Shown here: positions 1-11,940 of the stretch, one piece after another
Layout: every line of letters starts with the position of its first letter
How positions within the stretch are numbered: the first letter of the stretch is position 1
Source of the DNA: Persicaria tinctoria
Lineage: Eukaryota; Streptophyta; Magnoliopsida; Caryophyllales; Polygonaceae
Assembly (NCBI GenBank): GCA_037127255.1
Contig: JBANSL010000009.1
Coordinates: 26,748,475 to 26,812,474 of the forward strand
Direction: 5' to 3'
Length of the DNA: 64,000 bases
Program-made: the position numbers and the translations under genes
Notes under the pieces: model-generated
Told to the model about the DNA's origin: nothing
Database searches by the model: none
What the model saw: the letters and a program-made list of their open reading frames with translations, nothing else

Positions 1-36
1 ACTAAGACGGAATCTACTCCCGATGACAAAAATTGG

Positions 37-3000
37 ATGACTGCTGGTTTCGATGAAGCTGTGTGGTCGCCGGCTCATGGGCGGTCAGGAGGAATTGGAG
101 TATTATGGAAATCTCACCAATTGCTAAACATCTCCATTTCTGTGGAAATTCACTTGCCAAGGATTATTGGCCTTCGTCTTGAGTCTGTGCTCGAAGGGTT
201 CCCTTTTCTTGCACTTTTCGTCTACGCCCCTCCGGCCCCTAGCGAGAAAGCTTTGTTCTGGGAAACTTTAACCTTAATTGTGAATAACTCAACCATACCT
301 TGCATGGTATTAGGGGACCTAAATGAAAAACTATGCAGCGCAGACAAACACGGCGGCGCACCCATCCGTCCGTCCAGATTCACGAGACTCCAAACCTTCA
401 TTAATGAATGTTCGCTCGAGGACCTCCCCACTTTTGGGAACCCATTCACATGGAGGAAAAACCCTGATGAAGATTTCAATATTCGAGAAAAAATTGATCG
501 GGTGCTTGTTCACCATCGCATTATCGAAAGTTTTCCTAACCTGATTACAAACAATGGGGCTTTCTCTTCATCCGATCACTGCCCCATAACAATATCTATT
601 GAAAATAATCCCTCCTTTAAAGCACCACCCTTTAAATTTGAGAATGTCTGGTTGCTTAGGAAGGATTTTCGTAACATAGTTAAACAGTCCTGGCGGGCTA
701 GTTGTCCTGGTTCAGCTATGTTTCAACTTATGTTTAAACAAAAAATCCTTAAGAAAAAGGCAAAGGAATGGAACAGTTCTACCTTCGGGAATATATTTCG
801 GCAACTAAAAAATGTGGAGACCCAGTTGCTACACATCCAATCCTCACCTCAAGTAAACAATGCACAAACAACCTCTTATAAAGAGAAGAATCTTATGAGA
901 AAAAAGGATAGACTCCTGCTATTCCAAAAATCTTTTTGGAACCAGCGAGCCAAATCCAAACATCTTAAGTTGTCGGACTCCAGCACAGCTTATTTCCACC
1001 GCACTGCGATTGGTAGAAGACATAGAAAACAGATTCGCAACATTATCTCCTCCGATGGAACTTTGATTGTGGGTGAGGACAATGTCAGAAATGAAATCCA
1101 AGGTGATTTTGAGAAAAGATTCCGACGAGAGCCTATTGATGATACACTTCTAAACGAAACGTTAGAATTAATCCAACCATCAATAACAACTGAGGAAAAC
1201 GCTTTCCTAACTCGACATCCATCAAATGGGGAAATAAAAACGGTTGTCTTCAATTTAGGAAAAAATAAATCCCCAGGTCCTGATGGATTTACAGCTGAAT
1301 TCTATAAAACATATTGGGATATAGTTGGTGCATCAGTAATTAGAGCTCTAAAAGGTTTTTTCCATTCCGGAAAAATACTAAAACAAATAAATCACACATT
1401 TATTACCCTTCTTCCAAAAAGAGACAACCCGACTACCACTAGTCACTACCGACCAATCAGTCTGTGCTCAAATATATATAAAATTATATCAAAAATCTTG
1501 ACGGACAGAATTAAAACAATTATTGGGAAGCTTATCCACCCCCTTCAAGGTGCATTTGTGTCAGACAGGGCTATTCAAGATAATATTCTAATAGCTCATG
1601 AAATCTTCCACTCCTTCCGATCTCGTACGGGTTCTGAGGGATGGCTTGCAATAAAACTAGATATGGAAAAAGCATATGATAGAGTTGATTGGAATTTCAC
1701 AAAAAAGGTACTAGAAAAATTTGGGTTCCATGCTACGTTTATTTCATGGGTCATGGAATGTGTAACCTCGGTATCCTTCTCAGTGCTAGTTAACAACGGC
1801 CCTACGGACCTGTTCCTTCCATCCAGGGGTCTCCGTCAGGGGGAACCGATATCCCCTTTCCTATTTATCCTAAAGGCCGAAATCCTGGCACGAAAATTGT
1901 CAGCTGAAGCAAACCTGGACAAAACCCCCATTGGATTTCGTTTTGGAAGAAATGGACCTAGAAGCCCGTTCCTCTCCTTTGCTGATGATATCATTATCTT
2001 CTCAAAAGGCAGTGCGGAGGCCGGACTCAAAGTAAAATCAATAATTGACTCCTACTGTAAAATTTCTGGGCAAAAAGTAAATTACCATAAATCAAGCTTC
2101 CAAGCTACGAAAGGCATATCGAGCCATAGGATTCTAGAATTACGCAACTACTTGAATATTACAAATGAAAATTCCTTAGAAAAATATCTGGGTTGTCCGA
2201 TCATCAACGGTAGAGTGAACAAAAACACTTTTGAGGACATCATCTGTAAATCTAAAGAACAATTGAGCAAATGGCGTGCCAACGCCCTCTCACAACAGGG
2301 ACGCGCAATCTTAATCAACTCCAATTTGTCAGCAAAGCCGCTATATATTATGCAAAATTTCATGCTCCCAGCAGCAACGCACAAAGAACTTGACCAAATC
2401 AATCACACTTTCTTTTGGAATAAGGATCTTCAACATCAGCCACTTATAAGCTGGGATAGGATTTGTAGGCCTAAATAATGTGGGGGTTTAGGGATTCGCA
2501 AATCAAAAGAAATGAATGAGGCCCTCCAGATGAAACTGTTATGGAAAATTCTGGCTGAACCAAATAATGTCTGGGTCACTCTGATTAGACACAAATACCT
2601 TCGTTCTGCCACCATTTTCGACTACACAAAAACCGGATCCGTCTCTTGGCAATGGTCCAAGCTGACAACTTTAATTGATAAATTTAAGACGGGGCTTATA
2701 TGGTCCGTAGGAAATGGAAAATCAATCAAATTCTGGATAGATAATTGGATTACGACCTCTTCATTGCTATCTAGAGATAATTGCCCCCAAATCAATAATA
2801 TGGAAGAAACTGTTAGTGACTACATTATGGGGGGGCAGATGGTGGTTGGAAAAGTTACAAAATGCGCTACCTAATTGCATAGTAAATGAAATTCTAGACA
2901 TCCCGCTACCCGCTTCTCATTTTGAGGATCGGCTCTACTGGTGGCCCGATCGAGAGGGGTGGTTTTCCACTACAAGCGCATACAAGTTAATGACAGCTCA

Positions 3001-4024
3001 ATCATCCTTACATGTAGACAACAACGCCTGGATATGGAAGGTGGACATTCCGCCTAAAGTTAAAAATTTCCTTTGGAAGGTTTCTCAGGATGGGCTCCCA
3101 ACTGCTTCTAGGCTTTCCTGTAGGGGTGTCTCTATCCCTTCCACGTGTAGTCTATGCAACGGTGCGGTGGAAGATGAGGTTCACCTTCTGCTTCAATGCC
3201 CCTACGTACGTTCTATCTACCAATTCCCCTCTCGAGTACAATCAACTATTACAAGCTTGATAGTTCAGTCACGTGACATTAAACCTATCATGTCGCTCAT
3301 TGGGAACGATCTCAATTCTTCTGCCAAGGAGAAGCTAGCCTTTTCTTGGTGGTCGATCTGGTATATTCGAAACAATCATTTGTTTCGACAGGAACCCCTT
3401 CCGCAGAAGGACACAATTTTACGCATAATCAAATCCCATATCGATAACTGGAGGAAAACGACTTGTTTATAGACTGGCCTAGATGAGGACTTTCCCAAAG
3501 TCCCACATAACTCCAACACACCGAAAAGGAAAAAGTACCAAAAAAGGATTGAGTGGCGTAAACCACCAAAGGGCACGCTTAAGCTAAATTTTGATGGATC
3601 AACGCTAATAAACAATGAAAGTACGGTGGGCGCCATAATCCGGGATTGGAAAGGCCAACCAATACAGCTCTGCTATCAAAAGCTTGGCAAACAAAACCCT
3701 CTCAAAGCGGAAGCTCTTGCTCTTAAAATGGGCATCCAACACGTCCTTCAACTACATATTGACAAAATCCACATCGAATGCGACTCTAGTATAATCATTG
3801 ACCACTTAAACAGAAAAACTAAATGTCCTTAGGAAATTGAACTAATTTTATCTGATGTACAACTTCTTCTATCGACTTTGAAAGAAGTATCTTTCTTTCA
3901 TGTGCCCCGTTTGGGTAATAGAGTGGCTGATAAGGTTGGACACCTTTGTCACTCTGCCCGGGGAGTCGATATTCACAACAATTCAGGTCTTTTAGACCTC
4001 ATCCACAAGGATGCTGCCGGGTAG
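37..4024 (+). pseudogene. LINE ORF2 (endonuclease-RT-RNase H), disrupted
   Basis: The conceptual product copies LINE RNA into genomic DNA at a nick made by its own endonuclease. The endonuclease part includes GDLNEKL and SDHCPITISI. The RT part includes KNKSPGPDGF, HYRPISLCSN, LDMEKAYDRVDW and the catalytic FADD near 1980. The zf-RVT segment (PPKVKNFLWKV, then CSLCN and LLLQCPY) lies near 3050-3210. RNase H (LNFDGST, then AIIRDWKG) starts near 3590, and its tail ends at the TAG at 4022. Four lesions are visible: TAA at 2476-2478, a frameshift in the G-run near 2830, TAG at 3470-3472 and TAG at 3830-3832. The same frame resumes after each nonsense codon, so these are point lesions rather than ends of separate genes. 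The RT also shows GEPISPF where GDPLSPF is usual. Confidence 0.93.
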
Positions 4025-4052
4025 AGCCTCCTCGCCCGAATCCTTTCCTAAT

Positions 4053-4053
<1 letters not shown>

Positions 4054-4091
<38 letters not shown>
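4054..4091 (+). repeat. LINE poly-A tail
   Basis: There are 38 consecutive A residues, 29 bases after the last RNase H stop. This marks the 3' end of the LINE. Confidence 0.95.
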
Positions 4092-4092
<1 letters not shown>

Positions 4093-4405
4093 AAACTCCG
4101 TATGAATTAAATGTGAACAGAGAGAGAGGCTGCACTGTGTAGTGCATAAAACGGAAATGGGATAGCTGTTGAGCACCAAAAAGTCATCCAACTTCCATGG
4201 GTTTGGACTTTGGATTGTTTGCAGATCATCTGCTTGGGCAGGGCGTGCTATCACTTTATTCTAAAAGAGGGCAACCTACAGTACCTCATTCAATCCCACC
4301 TTAATTCAACTTTCTTACTGTATAACATAACGCCTGCAAAAGTGTAATGTGAAGCAAATTTCCTCACGTCTCTATTGAAATCTATCCACAATTTCCATGT
4401 ACTGA
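4092..4405. other. No recognised feature
   Basis: Unique-looking sequence between the LINE tail and the first arm of the inverted repeat. No ORF of note and no repeat was recognised. Confidence 0.5.
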
Positions 4406-4960
4406 TGTACTGTGATGATGTACCAAAAAGGAATATTTCTTATCGGAGAAAATGGGGAAAATCAATCAGTTTATTTATCGTCAATCAAGACTGAATCAAG
4501 TTATTGGGCGAGGTATAAAAAATGACTAAAATTATAAATAAGTTAAATTTTAAAAAAAATATGTAAAATAAAAGTTGAAATATTATGAAATATACTTCGT
4601 ATGAGACGTAAAAGAGTTTATTTAGGCATTATTAGGGTTATTAATAATTCGTTTCTGTTATATACACTCCAAATCCTGCACGTCAATTCCGACGTGCAGG
4701 GTTAAAGTGGATTAATTAATTTTTTAGAAATGCTAATTAATTAGAAAGGCTTGCACGTTGAAATGGATGTACAATTTTAATGGTGGATTTGCGGTGTATC
4801 TAAAAACACCCTTAATAATTCAACCTCTTAATTTTACTAGTTTTTTAACTACTAAAATGGGAGTCATACACACCCAAGAATTACCACAAATTTATGGCCT
4901 AAGGTTTGAACTTTTTTTCCCTTCTCGTTATAGGTCAACATTCATTTTGGCCACAAAAAA
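4406..4960 (+). repeat. Left arm of a large inverted repeat, interrupted
   Basis: Two blocks, 4406-4503 and about 4872-4960, reappear in reverse complement at 10627-10690 plus 7510-7551, and at 7430-7510. Block 2 is matched through GAATTACCAC, TATGGCCTA and CATTTTGGCC-like stretches. In the left arm the blocks are separated by about 370 bp with no counterpart in the right arm. That insert contains a palindrome, CCTGCACGTC...GACGTGCAGG, near 4675-4701. The arms look like degraded terminal inverted repeats of a large DNA transposon, but I could not fix an outer target duplication. Confidence 0.7.
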
Positions 4961-5502
4961 ATTGGCCTATTTTAAAAATAAATAGCTTGAAAATTTAGGC
5001 GGCCAAATACGAAATTCATCATTTTTATTTGTTTATAATTGTTTAATATTAATATAAACTTATAAAGCACACAATTAATTATATATAAATTATCTAATTA
5101 TATTTTTTTATATCAAAACTAAAAGTTACAATAATGTAAATATATGGGTTAATTGTGCTAAATATCCTAACCTTTATGGATAGTTGCGCTTAATATCCCG
5201 ACCTTGTAAAATTTCGTGAAATATACTAACCTTTGGTGTTAGTTGCGCTCTCTACCCTAGATAAGTTTATTAAATTTAAAAATTACACAGATGATGGAAA
5301 AATTACACAAAATCACCCATATTCAAAAAATATTTTCAATGTACCCTTAATATATTTAAAATAGAAAATAGCAACTTTACTCCTTTAAATAATTAATATA
5401 ATTATTTAAAATAATTAATTTTAATTATTTTTCTTAATAAAATATGTTATAAAAAATATAAATTTATATATATACCTATCTATAAATGAGGATTTTTACA
5501 TT

Positions 5503-5645
<143 letters not shown>

Positions 5646-5665
5646 TTGGTCCATATTATTTTATA

Positions 5666-5900
5666 CTACCTCCGTCCAAAAATACATGTCCCTTTACTAT
5701 TCATGCACGTTTTTTTAGGAGTTAAAAACTATATAAAATATTAACTTTTTTATTAATTTTTTTTAATAATTATAAACTTATTATCAATAGGTTTATAATT
5801 ATTAAAAAAATTAATAAAAAAGTTAATATTTTATATAGTTTTTAGCTCTTAAAAATACGTGCTAAAAAGTAAAAGTACATGTATTTTTGGACGGAGGGAG
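5666..5900. mobile_element. Stowaway-type MITE
   Basis: Inverted termini (CTACCTCCGTCC left, GGACGGAGGGAG right) with TA duplications at 5664-5665 and 5901-5902 place this 235-bp element among the Tc1/mariner-derived Stowaway MITEs. The interior is nearly palindromic (TATAAAATATTAAC and its complement) and has no coding capacity. Confidence 0.9.
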
Positions 5901-6238
5901 TATATGCTAAAACTACATAACATCTTATGTGGTATCTTGTGATTGAATCTTAAAAAAAATTTCATATAAATTTCATAGCATTAAAAAAAAGATTCTGTAA
6001 AAAAAAGCTAACTATACATAGATGAAATATAATATTTTTTTAAAATAAAATAAAATATTTTAAAAAAAAGAAATATTAAAATATATGATAACTATTTATA
6101 ATTAATAAAGATATGATAAACATATATTAAAAATAGGCAAAATCGGGTATATACTCATGGAAACTGGATTAGTTGGGCATATAATATGGTACTTACATAT
6201 TAATCTTACGTAAATTAAAGCTATGGCTTTATAAAATA

Positions 6239-6475
6239 CTACCTCCGTTCGGAAAAACTTGACACTTTACTATTCATGCACGCTTTTTTAGGAGATAAAA
6301 ACTATATAAAATATCTAGTTTTTTTAATAATTTTTTTAACAACTTCGTAGTTATTATTAATAAGTACAAACTTGTTAAAAAAAAATTATAAAAAAATGAA
6401 TATTTTATATAGTTTTTATCATTCTAAAAGAGCGTGCATGAATAGTAAACGACAAGTTTTGCCGAACGGATGGAG
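6239..6475. mobile_element. Stowaway-type MITE
   Basis: A 237-bp element with termini CTACCTCCGTTCGG and CCGAACGGATGGAG and flanking TA dinucleotides. It belongs to the family with AACTTGACACTTTACTATTC near the left end. Relatives sit at 29818-30043 and 53039-53264. Confidence 0.9.
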
Positions 6476-7429
6476 TATAATTTTAAGGAAAAGAAGATAT
6501 GATAAGACATAAATTTATTTTTAAGTAATTGATCTTATTTAATTTTTTTAGAGCACGCATTTTGATATGTATAACATAAATTTCCTTTTTTTTATTTTGA
6601 TTAAAATGGGGGATATTTTTTTTTTGAAAAATATTGGTGTCTTTGTGTAATTTTCATATTATGTTAGTGATTTTATTAATTTAAGAAACTCATACAGGGT
6701 AGAGGGCGCAACTAACAATAAAGTTCAGGATATTTCGTGAAATCTTACAAGGTTGGGATATTAAGCGCAACTATCTACAAAGGTCATGATATTTTGTGCA
6801 ATTAACCCTAAATATATTGACGAGTTATTTTATATGACTATAATATTAACATGTTTGGATTATCTTTGCATAAATAATATCTTTAAAAAAAACATTCATT
6901 TTTTTTATCATTATATCTTCATCAAAACCATACCTGATAAATAAATACCAAGTTACAACTACTACACTTCAAAGTAATAAAAAAAAATATATCCAAAAAC
7001 ACATCGAAACCGTAAATATCTAATATTCTGGCAAATTCACATCACTCCCTCCAATACCGTTCTTTGTTCTGAAGTCACCACTCTGATCGTCTTCATCCGC
7101 ATATTTTCCATTGCTTGATCCAAAGTTACTACTTGAAAATTGTGAATGGATTTCAAAATTTCCATAATGACACGGAGCTTGTAATTCACTTTAAAATTGG
7201 TTAAAATTATCACAATCAAATATAGCAGGTGGTGTGAAGAATCAATAGAATTGTGCATTAGTTTAGATAGTTTTAAGACCATGTTTAGATAGTTTATATA
7301 GAATTAATTGTATGATTTATAAATTTATATTACTATTAAATAATTAAAAAAAATGGTGAAATTCACACTTGGTCTTCCAAAACTTTAAGCAAAATTTTAC
7401 TTTTATTTTAGAAATAGGACAAATTTTTC

Positions 7430-7551
7430 GGGCCAAAATAAGTTTTGACCTATGATATGAGAGAAAAAAAATAGTTTAAACCATAGGCCATAAAACTGTG
7501 GTAATTCTTAACTTGATTCAATCTTTAATGACGATAAATTAATTGATTGAT
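7430..7551 (-). repeat. Right arm of the large inverted repeat (part 1)
   Basis: Reverse complement of the left-arm block at about 4872-4960, followed by the start of the 4406-4503 block. The arm is broken after 7551 by a MULE and resumes at 10627. Confidence 0.7.
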
Positions 7552-8362
7552 GGGACAGTTTGCAAACTACACAAATAAGGTGGCCAAATTAGCAAAATAT
7601 ACAAAGTTTGGGAAAAATTAGCAAACTATACAACAACCTCAACACACGCTTTTTCGCCAGCGCTGACACGAATTCACAGATCTGATTTTGATCATTGTAG
7701 GTATCGATCGCCGATCTCCTCCTGAATCTCTGTACTATACTCTTCTAACATCTAAACATTACTGAATTGTAGTTTTTATGTCAGCTTTCGTAGAGTTGCT
7801 TGACTGTCGTTCGTAGATCTGTGAAATAAACCTGAATTCATGTGTAAATATCGTTTCATATCTAATTGTTGAACTCGTTTAGTGTAGATCGTGTAATTAC
7901 GACTTCGTTTGTTGTTGTTTGAATATAAATCAGATTAAATCGTCGACAATATATAGAATATCAAGTTCTTCATCAATCTGCTTCGTTAATAGATACTCGA
8001 TCTGTCAATATAACGAAAGTTCAATCGTAATTAGTTTATGCAATGTTATAAATATGTCTGTTCAATGAATTCGAACTGTTGTGCTTGAAAAAATTGAAAG
8101 GAAATCATTATATGATTTGTTCTACATAGATCTGTTTAATTTCTGGATTCGTTTTATAATGCTGACACTATCTGAGATTTCTTAAATAAATAACATGTAT
8201 CTAACTTCGATCTATCATGCTGACACGGAATCAGAAGTAAAAAATTGTATGTTGTATTATACATCAATCTATGTCATTTATCTATTAATGTATTTGGTGC
8301 TGACACTAACTCATTGTACTTGTTGGCATATTGTTTGTAATTAATTGATAGGTCAAACATAA

Positions 8363-9583
8363 ATGGAACCTCATGTGATTACAGTAGTATATGGTGGATC
8401 ATGGGTATTTGCTGACACATGCCTGGAATTCGTTGGAAATACAACATCAAAAGCTTTTATGCTATATGATTCAACCACACTTCACAACTTGAAGAGAAAG
8501 GTGTGCACTAGATTCAATGTAGAGAATGCGCTTGAATTGCAATCATTTGCACCCATACAAAATGCCGAAAGCCCCACTTACAGTTGATTGTGACGCTGAT
8601 TTGAAAGAATTCCGGGATATATCAGTACTAGATGGTGTAAACTTTGCTGTTGAGTTGTGTGTCAGCATACAGGCACAACCACCTACAATTCTTGACACAA
8701 ATGACAGGGAGAGTAGGAAATCAGTTGGATTGATTTAGTATGTCATGGGCGAAAATCAATTGATTGTTGACACAGAAATGCAGACTGTGGCGTCAGATGA
8801 TATGTATGATGATATGGATGATGATATTGACATTGATTATGATGCTGACACCTGGAGAAGCCTGCATTCTTCAATACGCAGTAGAGATAAAACACTAGAA
8901 GATTACAAGGATGACAGCTCTAGCATGAGTAGTTTCAATAATACCTCATCCAACATAATGTACATTGGGAGAATCTTTGAATCAAAGCAAGAAATAAATG
9001 ATGCTTTACCTATATTATCAGTGGCAAAAATATTTGGGTATCGAGTAAAAAGATCAGAACCCAAGTATTTTAGGGTGCACTGCGTGGATAATAGCTGCAG
9101 ATGGAAGTTACACGTAAATACTATTTCTCACACTTGCTACGAGGTGTCAGCGTATAATAATGTGCACACATGCACATGGGATGTGAGAACAAAAAATTGC
9201 AGGAAAGCACCTTCCTCAGTGATTGCAAGCATCATCCAGCCAATGTAAGTGTGTGTATGTCATCAAAATAACTCTCAATTCAAGTATCACATTATTCATT
9301 CTAATGTATACCTAATTACAGTGTCAACAGCGGGTACAATCCAAAGCAGATAATGGATAAAATGAGAACAGAAAAAAAATGCCCATTAGTTATTGACAGC
9401 GTGGCGGTCAGGAAAAATTGCACAAGAAAAGGACAGAGGGACAGCGGAATCAAATTTTGCTGACTTGCCATTATTTTGCCACATGATTATGGAGAAAAAT
9501 GATGGAACTGTGGCATTGATGTCAACAGATAATGATGACAGGTTTAAATACTTGTTTTTATCATTTGGACAGTGCATTCGGGC
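8363..9583 (+). pseudogene. Mutator-like transposase, frameshifted and truncated
   Basis: The product would bind MULE termini and catalyse transposition. Visible pieces: an N-terminal segment from the ATG at 8363 (VVYGGSWVF), then after a frameshift near 8560 an acidic stretch (DDMYDDMDDDIDID). The plant MuDR DNA-binding domain follows (IGRIFESKQEINDAL, then YFRVHCVDNSCRWKLHV). An apparent intron runs from about 9245 to 9321. After it come VNSGYNPKQIMDKMRTEK and, in a shifted frame, the transposase core (AWRSGKIAQEKD, then DDRFKYLFLSFG). Lesions include the TAG at 8736-8738 and at least two frameshifts. The catalytic domain stops abruptly near 9583 where unrelated sequence begins. Confidence 0.82.
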
Positions 9584-9587
9584 CTTC

Positions 9588-9948
9588 TTCTTCTTCGTCC
9601 TGGCCTGCCACAACATCATTTGATAAACTAATTGGAAGTTAACAGTCATGTTGTTGCCCTGTGACAACACCCATCCCAAAAAACTCTCCTTCGAAATCTG
9701 ATAGTGCTCAGGCAACAAATGTTGTTTTATGATGTCACGGACTTCAGGGTGATAGTATAGGTTTGATCTAGCATGGAAACATTCCTTGTATGGAATACAG
9801 AACTTTAATTTCTGCAAATAAAGTATACACATTGAATACAAAAGTACATGTCAGCATATGAAGCAAACATAATGACAAAACATGTTATATAAATTTCATA
9901 AACTCACATCAAACTTGCATTTATATGTATCAAGATCACTTGAGGGCC
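9588..9948 (-). pseudogene. Unrecognised spliced fragment inside the MULE
   Basis: Minus-strand reading gives an exon at 9948-9908 (PSSDLDTYKCKFD, donor gtgagt) joined in phase to an exon starting at 9811 after a tttgcag acceptor (KLKFCIPYKECFHAR, later PEVRDIIKQHLLPEHY). The reading frame continues to about 9588, where it meets the transposase remnant. I do not recognise the family. It may be a second MULE-encoded gene or a captured host gene. The good splice signals argue that it was once a real gene. Confidence 0.45.
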
Positions 9949-10479
9949 CTGTGAACATAACAAAAACAAGATAAACAAAGACAAATGGATGTCAGCCCAC
10001 ATAAATATGAAATCAAACACACACATACACCCACACCACAAACAGAACACGCCAAAAATCAAACAAAACAAAAAGTGGACATGCAAAAGGATGGAGATGG
10101 ATTCCAAGAGGTCAGAAAGAGATGCCAAAATTGAGGTTAGCATTAAAAATAGAAGTAGTAACTCCAAAATCCCCCACACCTACTAGTACGATTGAGAACG
10201 AACAACACACATTTATCCAAAAAAAACCTAACGAGTATAGAAATCAACAACGACACCACGCACCATCGCATAATGTGACATAAACAAAACCCTAACACAA
10301 ACAAACCATACAAAAAACAACAAAATGCATACCTGCGCTGCTGTCCATACTCAATAATATTCAATCACACACGAAAACAAGCACGAAAACGTCGGGAAAA
10401 TGCCCCTTTTCAAACGAATCAGTAGAAGATCGACTCTAGAGCGAAGACAAGTTGAAAATCAGAATGGAGAGAGAGAAAC

Positions 10480-10532
<53 letters not shown>

Positions 10533-10626
10533 TACACAGTTAACGGGGGAGAGAGGAGGTTTTTTGTGTTTTAAAAATCCGTGTATAGTTTGCTAATATT
10601 TACAAAAGTGTGGCGCAAATTTTCTC

Positions 10627-10690
10627 TTGATTGATTTTCCCTATCTTCTCCGATAAGAAATATTCCTTTTTGTACATTATCACGGTAGAT
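10627..10690 (-). repeat. Right arm of the large inverted repeat (part 2)
   Basis: Reverse complement of about 4406-4470, including the CTCCGATAAGAAATATTCC block. It completes the right arm interrupted by the MULE at 7552-10626. Confidence 0.7.
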
Positions 10691-11371
10691 GGTCTAATTA
10701 AAGACCATATCCAACAACTTCTTCAAATTTTTATTCAAAATGGATTCTTATATTAAAAAAAAAACCCATTTTCTCCAAATTATTTTTGTCCCAATTCCAA
10801 TAGCTCTTCACAGAGTTCTTTGATCCATTTGGACATTTTTATTTTTCTTAAATCAGTTTTTTTTTATAAGCTAATAATTCGAAGACTAGACAGACCTGAC
10901 TCGTCGAGAGGTCGACAGAGTCAGCGTACGGCGAACCGTCAAACATACAATCATAAAATAAAACGGTGCATTACAAAGGTGGCAAACAACCAGTCCCAGA
11001 AGAACAGACAAGTCTAATCCTAAAAAATTGAAGACACCGAAGACAGAATGAGGCCAAGCGCTACCAAACGATAACACCGCTGGCCAGCGGTACATCAGGA
11101 GTCCCTGTGGGTGATGAAGACGAACCTCCAAGGAAATTTCTACAATACGGAGTCGCCTCGATACATACCGCCACGACCCCAACCAGACCCAACACCAGAC
11201 GTCAGAGCCCCAACTTAGACTAGGACAACCAAAATCAACCAGAGACACCGCCGAGAACCACTCTCGCACTGAGCGCACCTGAAAACCCTTTCGGGAGTTT
11301 ATCAAGATCCTTTCGGGATTTTTATCCAACCCTTTCGAGGTATTTGTTCAAACCCTTTCTGGATTTTGATG
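10691..11371. other. Unclassified repeat-derived segment
   Basis: From about 10880 the composition becomes GC-richer. A 147-residue minus-strand frame (11329-10886) shows no family I know. Near 11287-11365 an AACCCTTTCGGGATTT-like unit recurs four times with decay. This is probably old retroelement sequence leading into the Gypsy remnant, but I cannot prove it. Confidence 0.35.
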
Positions 11372-11533
11372 GAGCCAGAAGAAATTTTAGACACTCGTGC
11401 TCACTAGCTTCCAAATGGCGATCTAGTGACATAATGGTTGATTCAATGGAAGAATTTACCAGCATCAGAAGCAACATGGGAAGCTGCTACACATATTCTT
11501 AACCAATTTCCTCATTTTCATTTGAGTTCTTAG
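11372..11533 (+). pseudogene. Gypsy polyprotein C-terminal chromodomain remnant
   Basis: The frame reads EPEEILDTRAH, stop, LPNGDLVT, stop, then WLIQWKNLPASEATWEAA and QFPHFHL. The order ILD.R, LV.W, P..EATWE, QFP.FHL is the chromodomain-like tail of plant Ty3/Gypsy integrases, which tethers the element to chromatin. Two in-frame stops and the lack of any upstream pol show a relic. Confidence 0.75.
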
Positions 11534-11545
11534 CTTGATTGTCAA

Positions 11546-11660
11546 ATCTGATCTAGCTTGTTTGTAAAGCCTTGTGACAAGGCTCTCTAAGGGATGCGCA
11601 CTGTTATGATCTAGCTTGTTTGTAAAGCCTTGAGTCAAGGCTCTCTAAGGGATGGACAAT
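11546..11660. repeat. 58-bp tandem duplication
   Basis: Two adjacent copies of a unit beginning GATCTAGCTTGTTTGTAAAG and ending at GTTAT lie between the Gypsy chromodomain and the LTR. They differ at a few bases. Confidence 0.85.
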
Positions 11661-11895
11661 GTTATGACCTTAGTCATAACTTGGTCTATAAATAGACATT
11701 GTGAATTGGAGGATGGGTATGCAATGAGAATTCATATTTTCCCTCCCAAACCTTCTTCCTATCTCCCATCTATGTCTCTATCTCTATCTCTCACCTTATT
11801 CCGATTTCTCCTCTCGTCCACTCTATCTCTTTCATTTCTGTTGGAGCACTGTTACATTGATCAAGTTGAGGTTTCTGTGTGGCCGGGCCATAACA
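11660..11895 (+). repeat. Gypsy-type LTR (3' LTR of the relic)
   Basis: This 236-bp segment starts TGTTATGACC and ends GGCCATAACA, an inverted terminal pair with canonical TG..CA. It holds a TATA-like CTATAAATAG near 11690. It lies downstream of the chromodomain remnant, where a 3' LTR belongs. The matching 5' LTR was not found in the window. Confidence 0.65.
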
Positions 11896-11940
11896 TGTGA
11901 TTGCATTGTCTTGGTTGAATTTAGATATTTTTACAAATAA

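Larger units (their letters stand above)
1..4091 (+). mobile_element. LINE (L1-type non-LTR retrotransposon), 5' end outside window
   Basis: The window opens inside the endonuclease domain of a plant LINE and follows it to a 38-base poly-A tail. Domains occur in the usual order: apurinic endonuclease, reverse transcriptase, zf-RVT cysteine region, and RNase H. The element is transcribed on the plus strand. Its 5' end lies before base 1, so its full length and target duplication cannot be judged. At least four coding lesions show it is dead. Confidence 0.95.
7552..10626 (+). mobile_element. MULE with internal transposase remnants, 9-bp TSD
   Basis: A perfect 9-bp duplication, TTGATTGAT, lies at 7543-7551 and 10627-10635. 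The termini are imperfect inverted repeats sharing AATTTGC/AGTTTGC and ATTAGCAAA-like blocks (GGGACAGTTTGCAAAC left, GAGAAAATTTGCGCC on the right strand). The left half encodes broken Mutator transposase segments. From about 9580 the sequence switches to a spliced minus-strand fragment. A (GA)n tract lies near 10466-10530. The uninterrupted target is preserved in the other arm of the inverted repeat, which independently confirms the ends. Confidence 0.9.

Noticed and set aside
4504..4871. Harbinger-like MITE with TTA duplication in the left arm
   Set aside because: No matching TTA or clear terminal inverted repeats at the right edge. Kept only as an unclassified insert.
10886..11329. 147-residue minus-strand frame as a gene
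   Set aside because: No recognisable domain or splice structure, and it is embedded in repeat-derived DNA. Left as unclassified.
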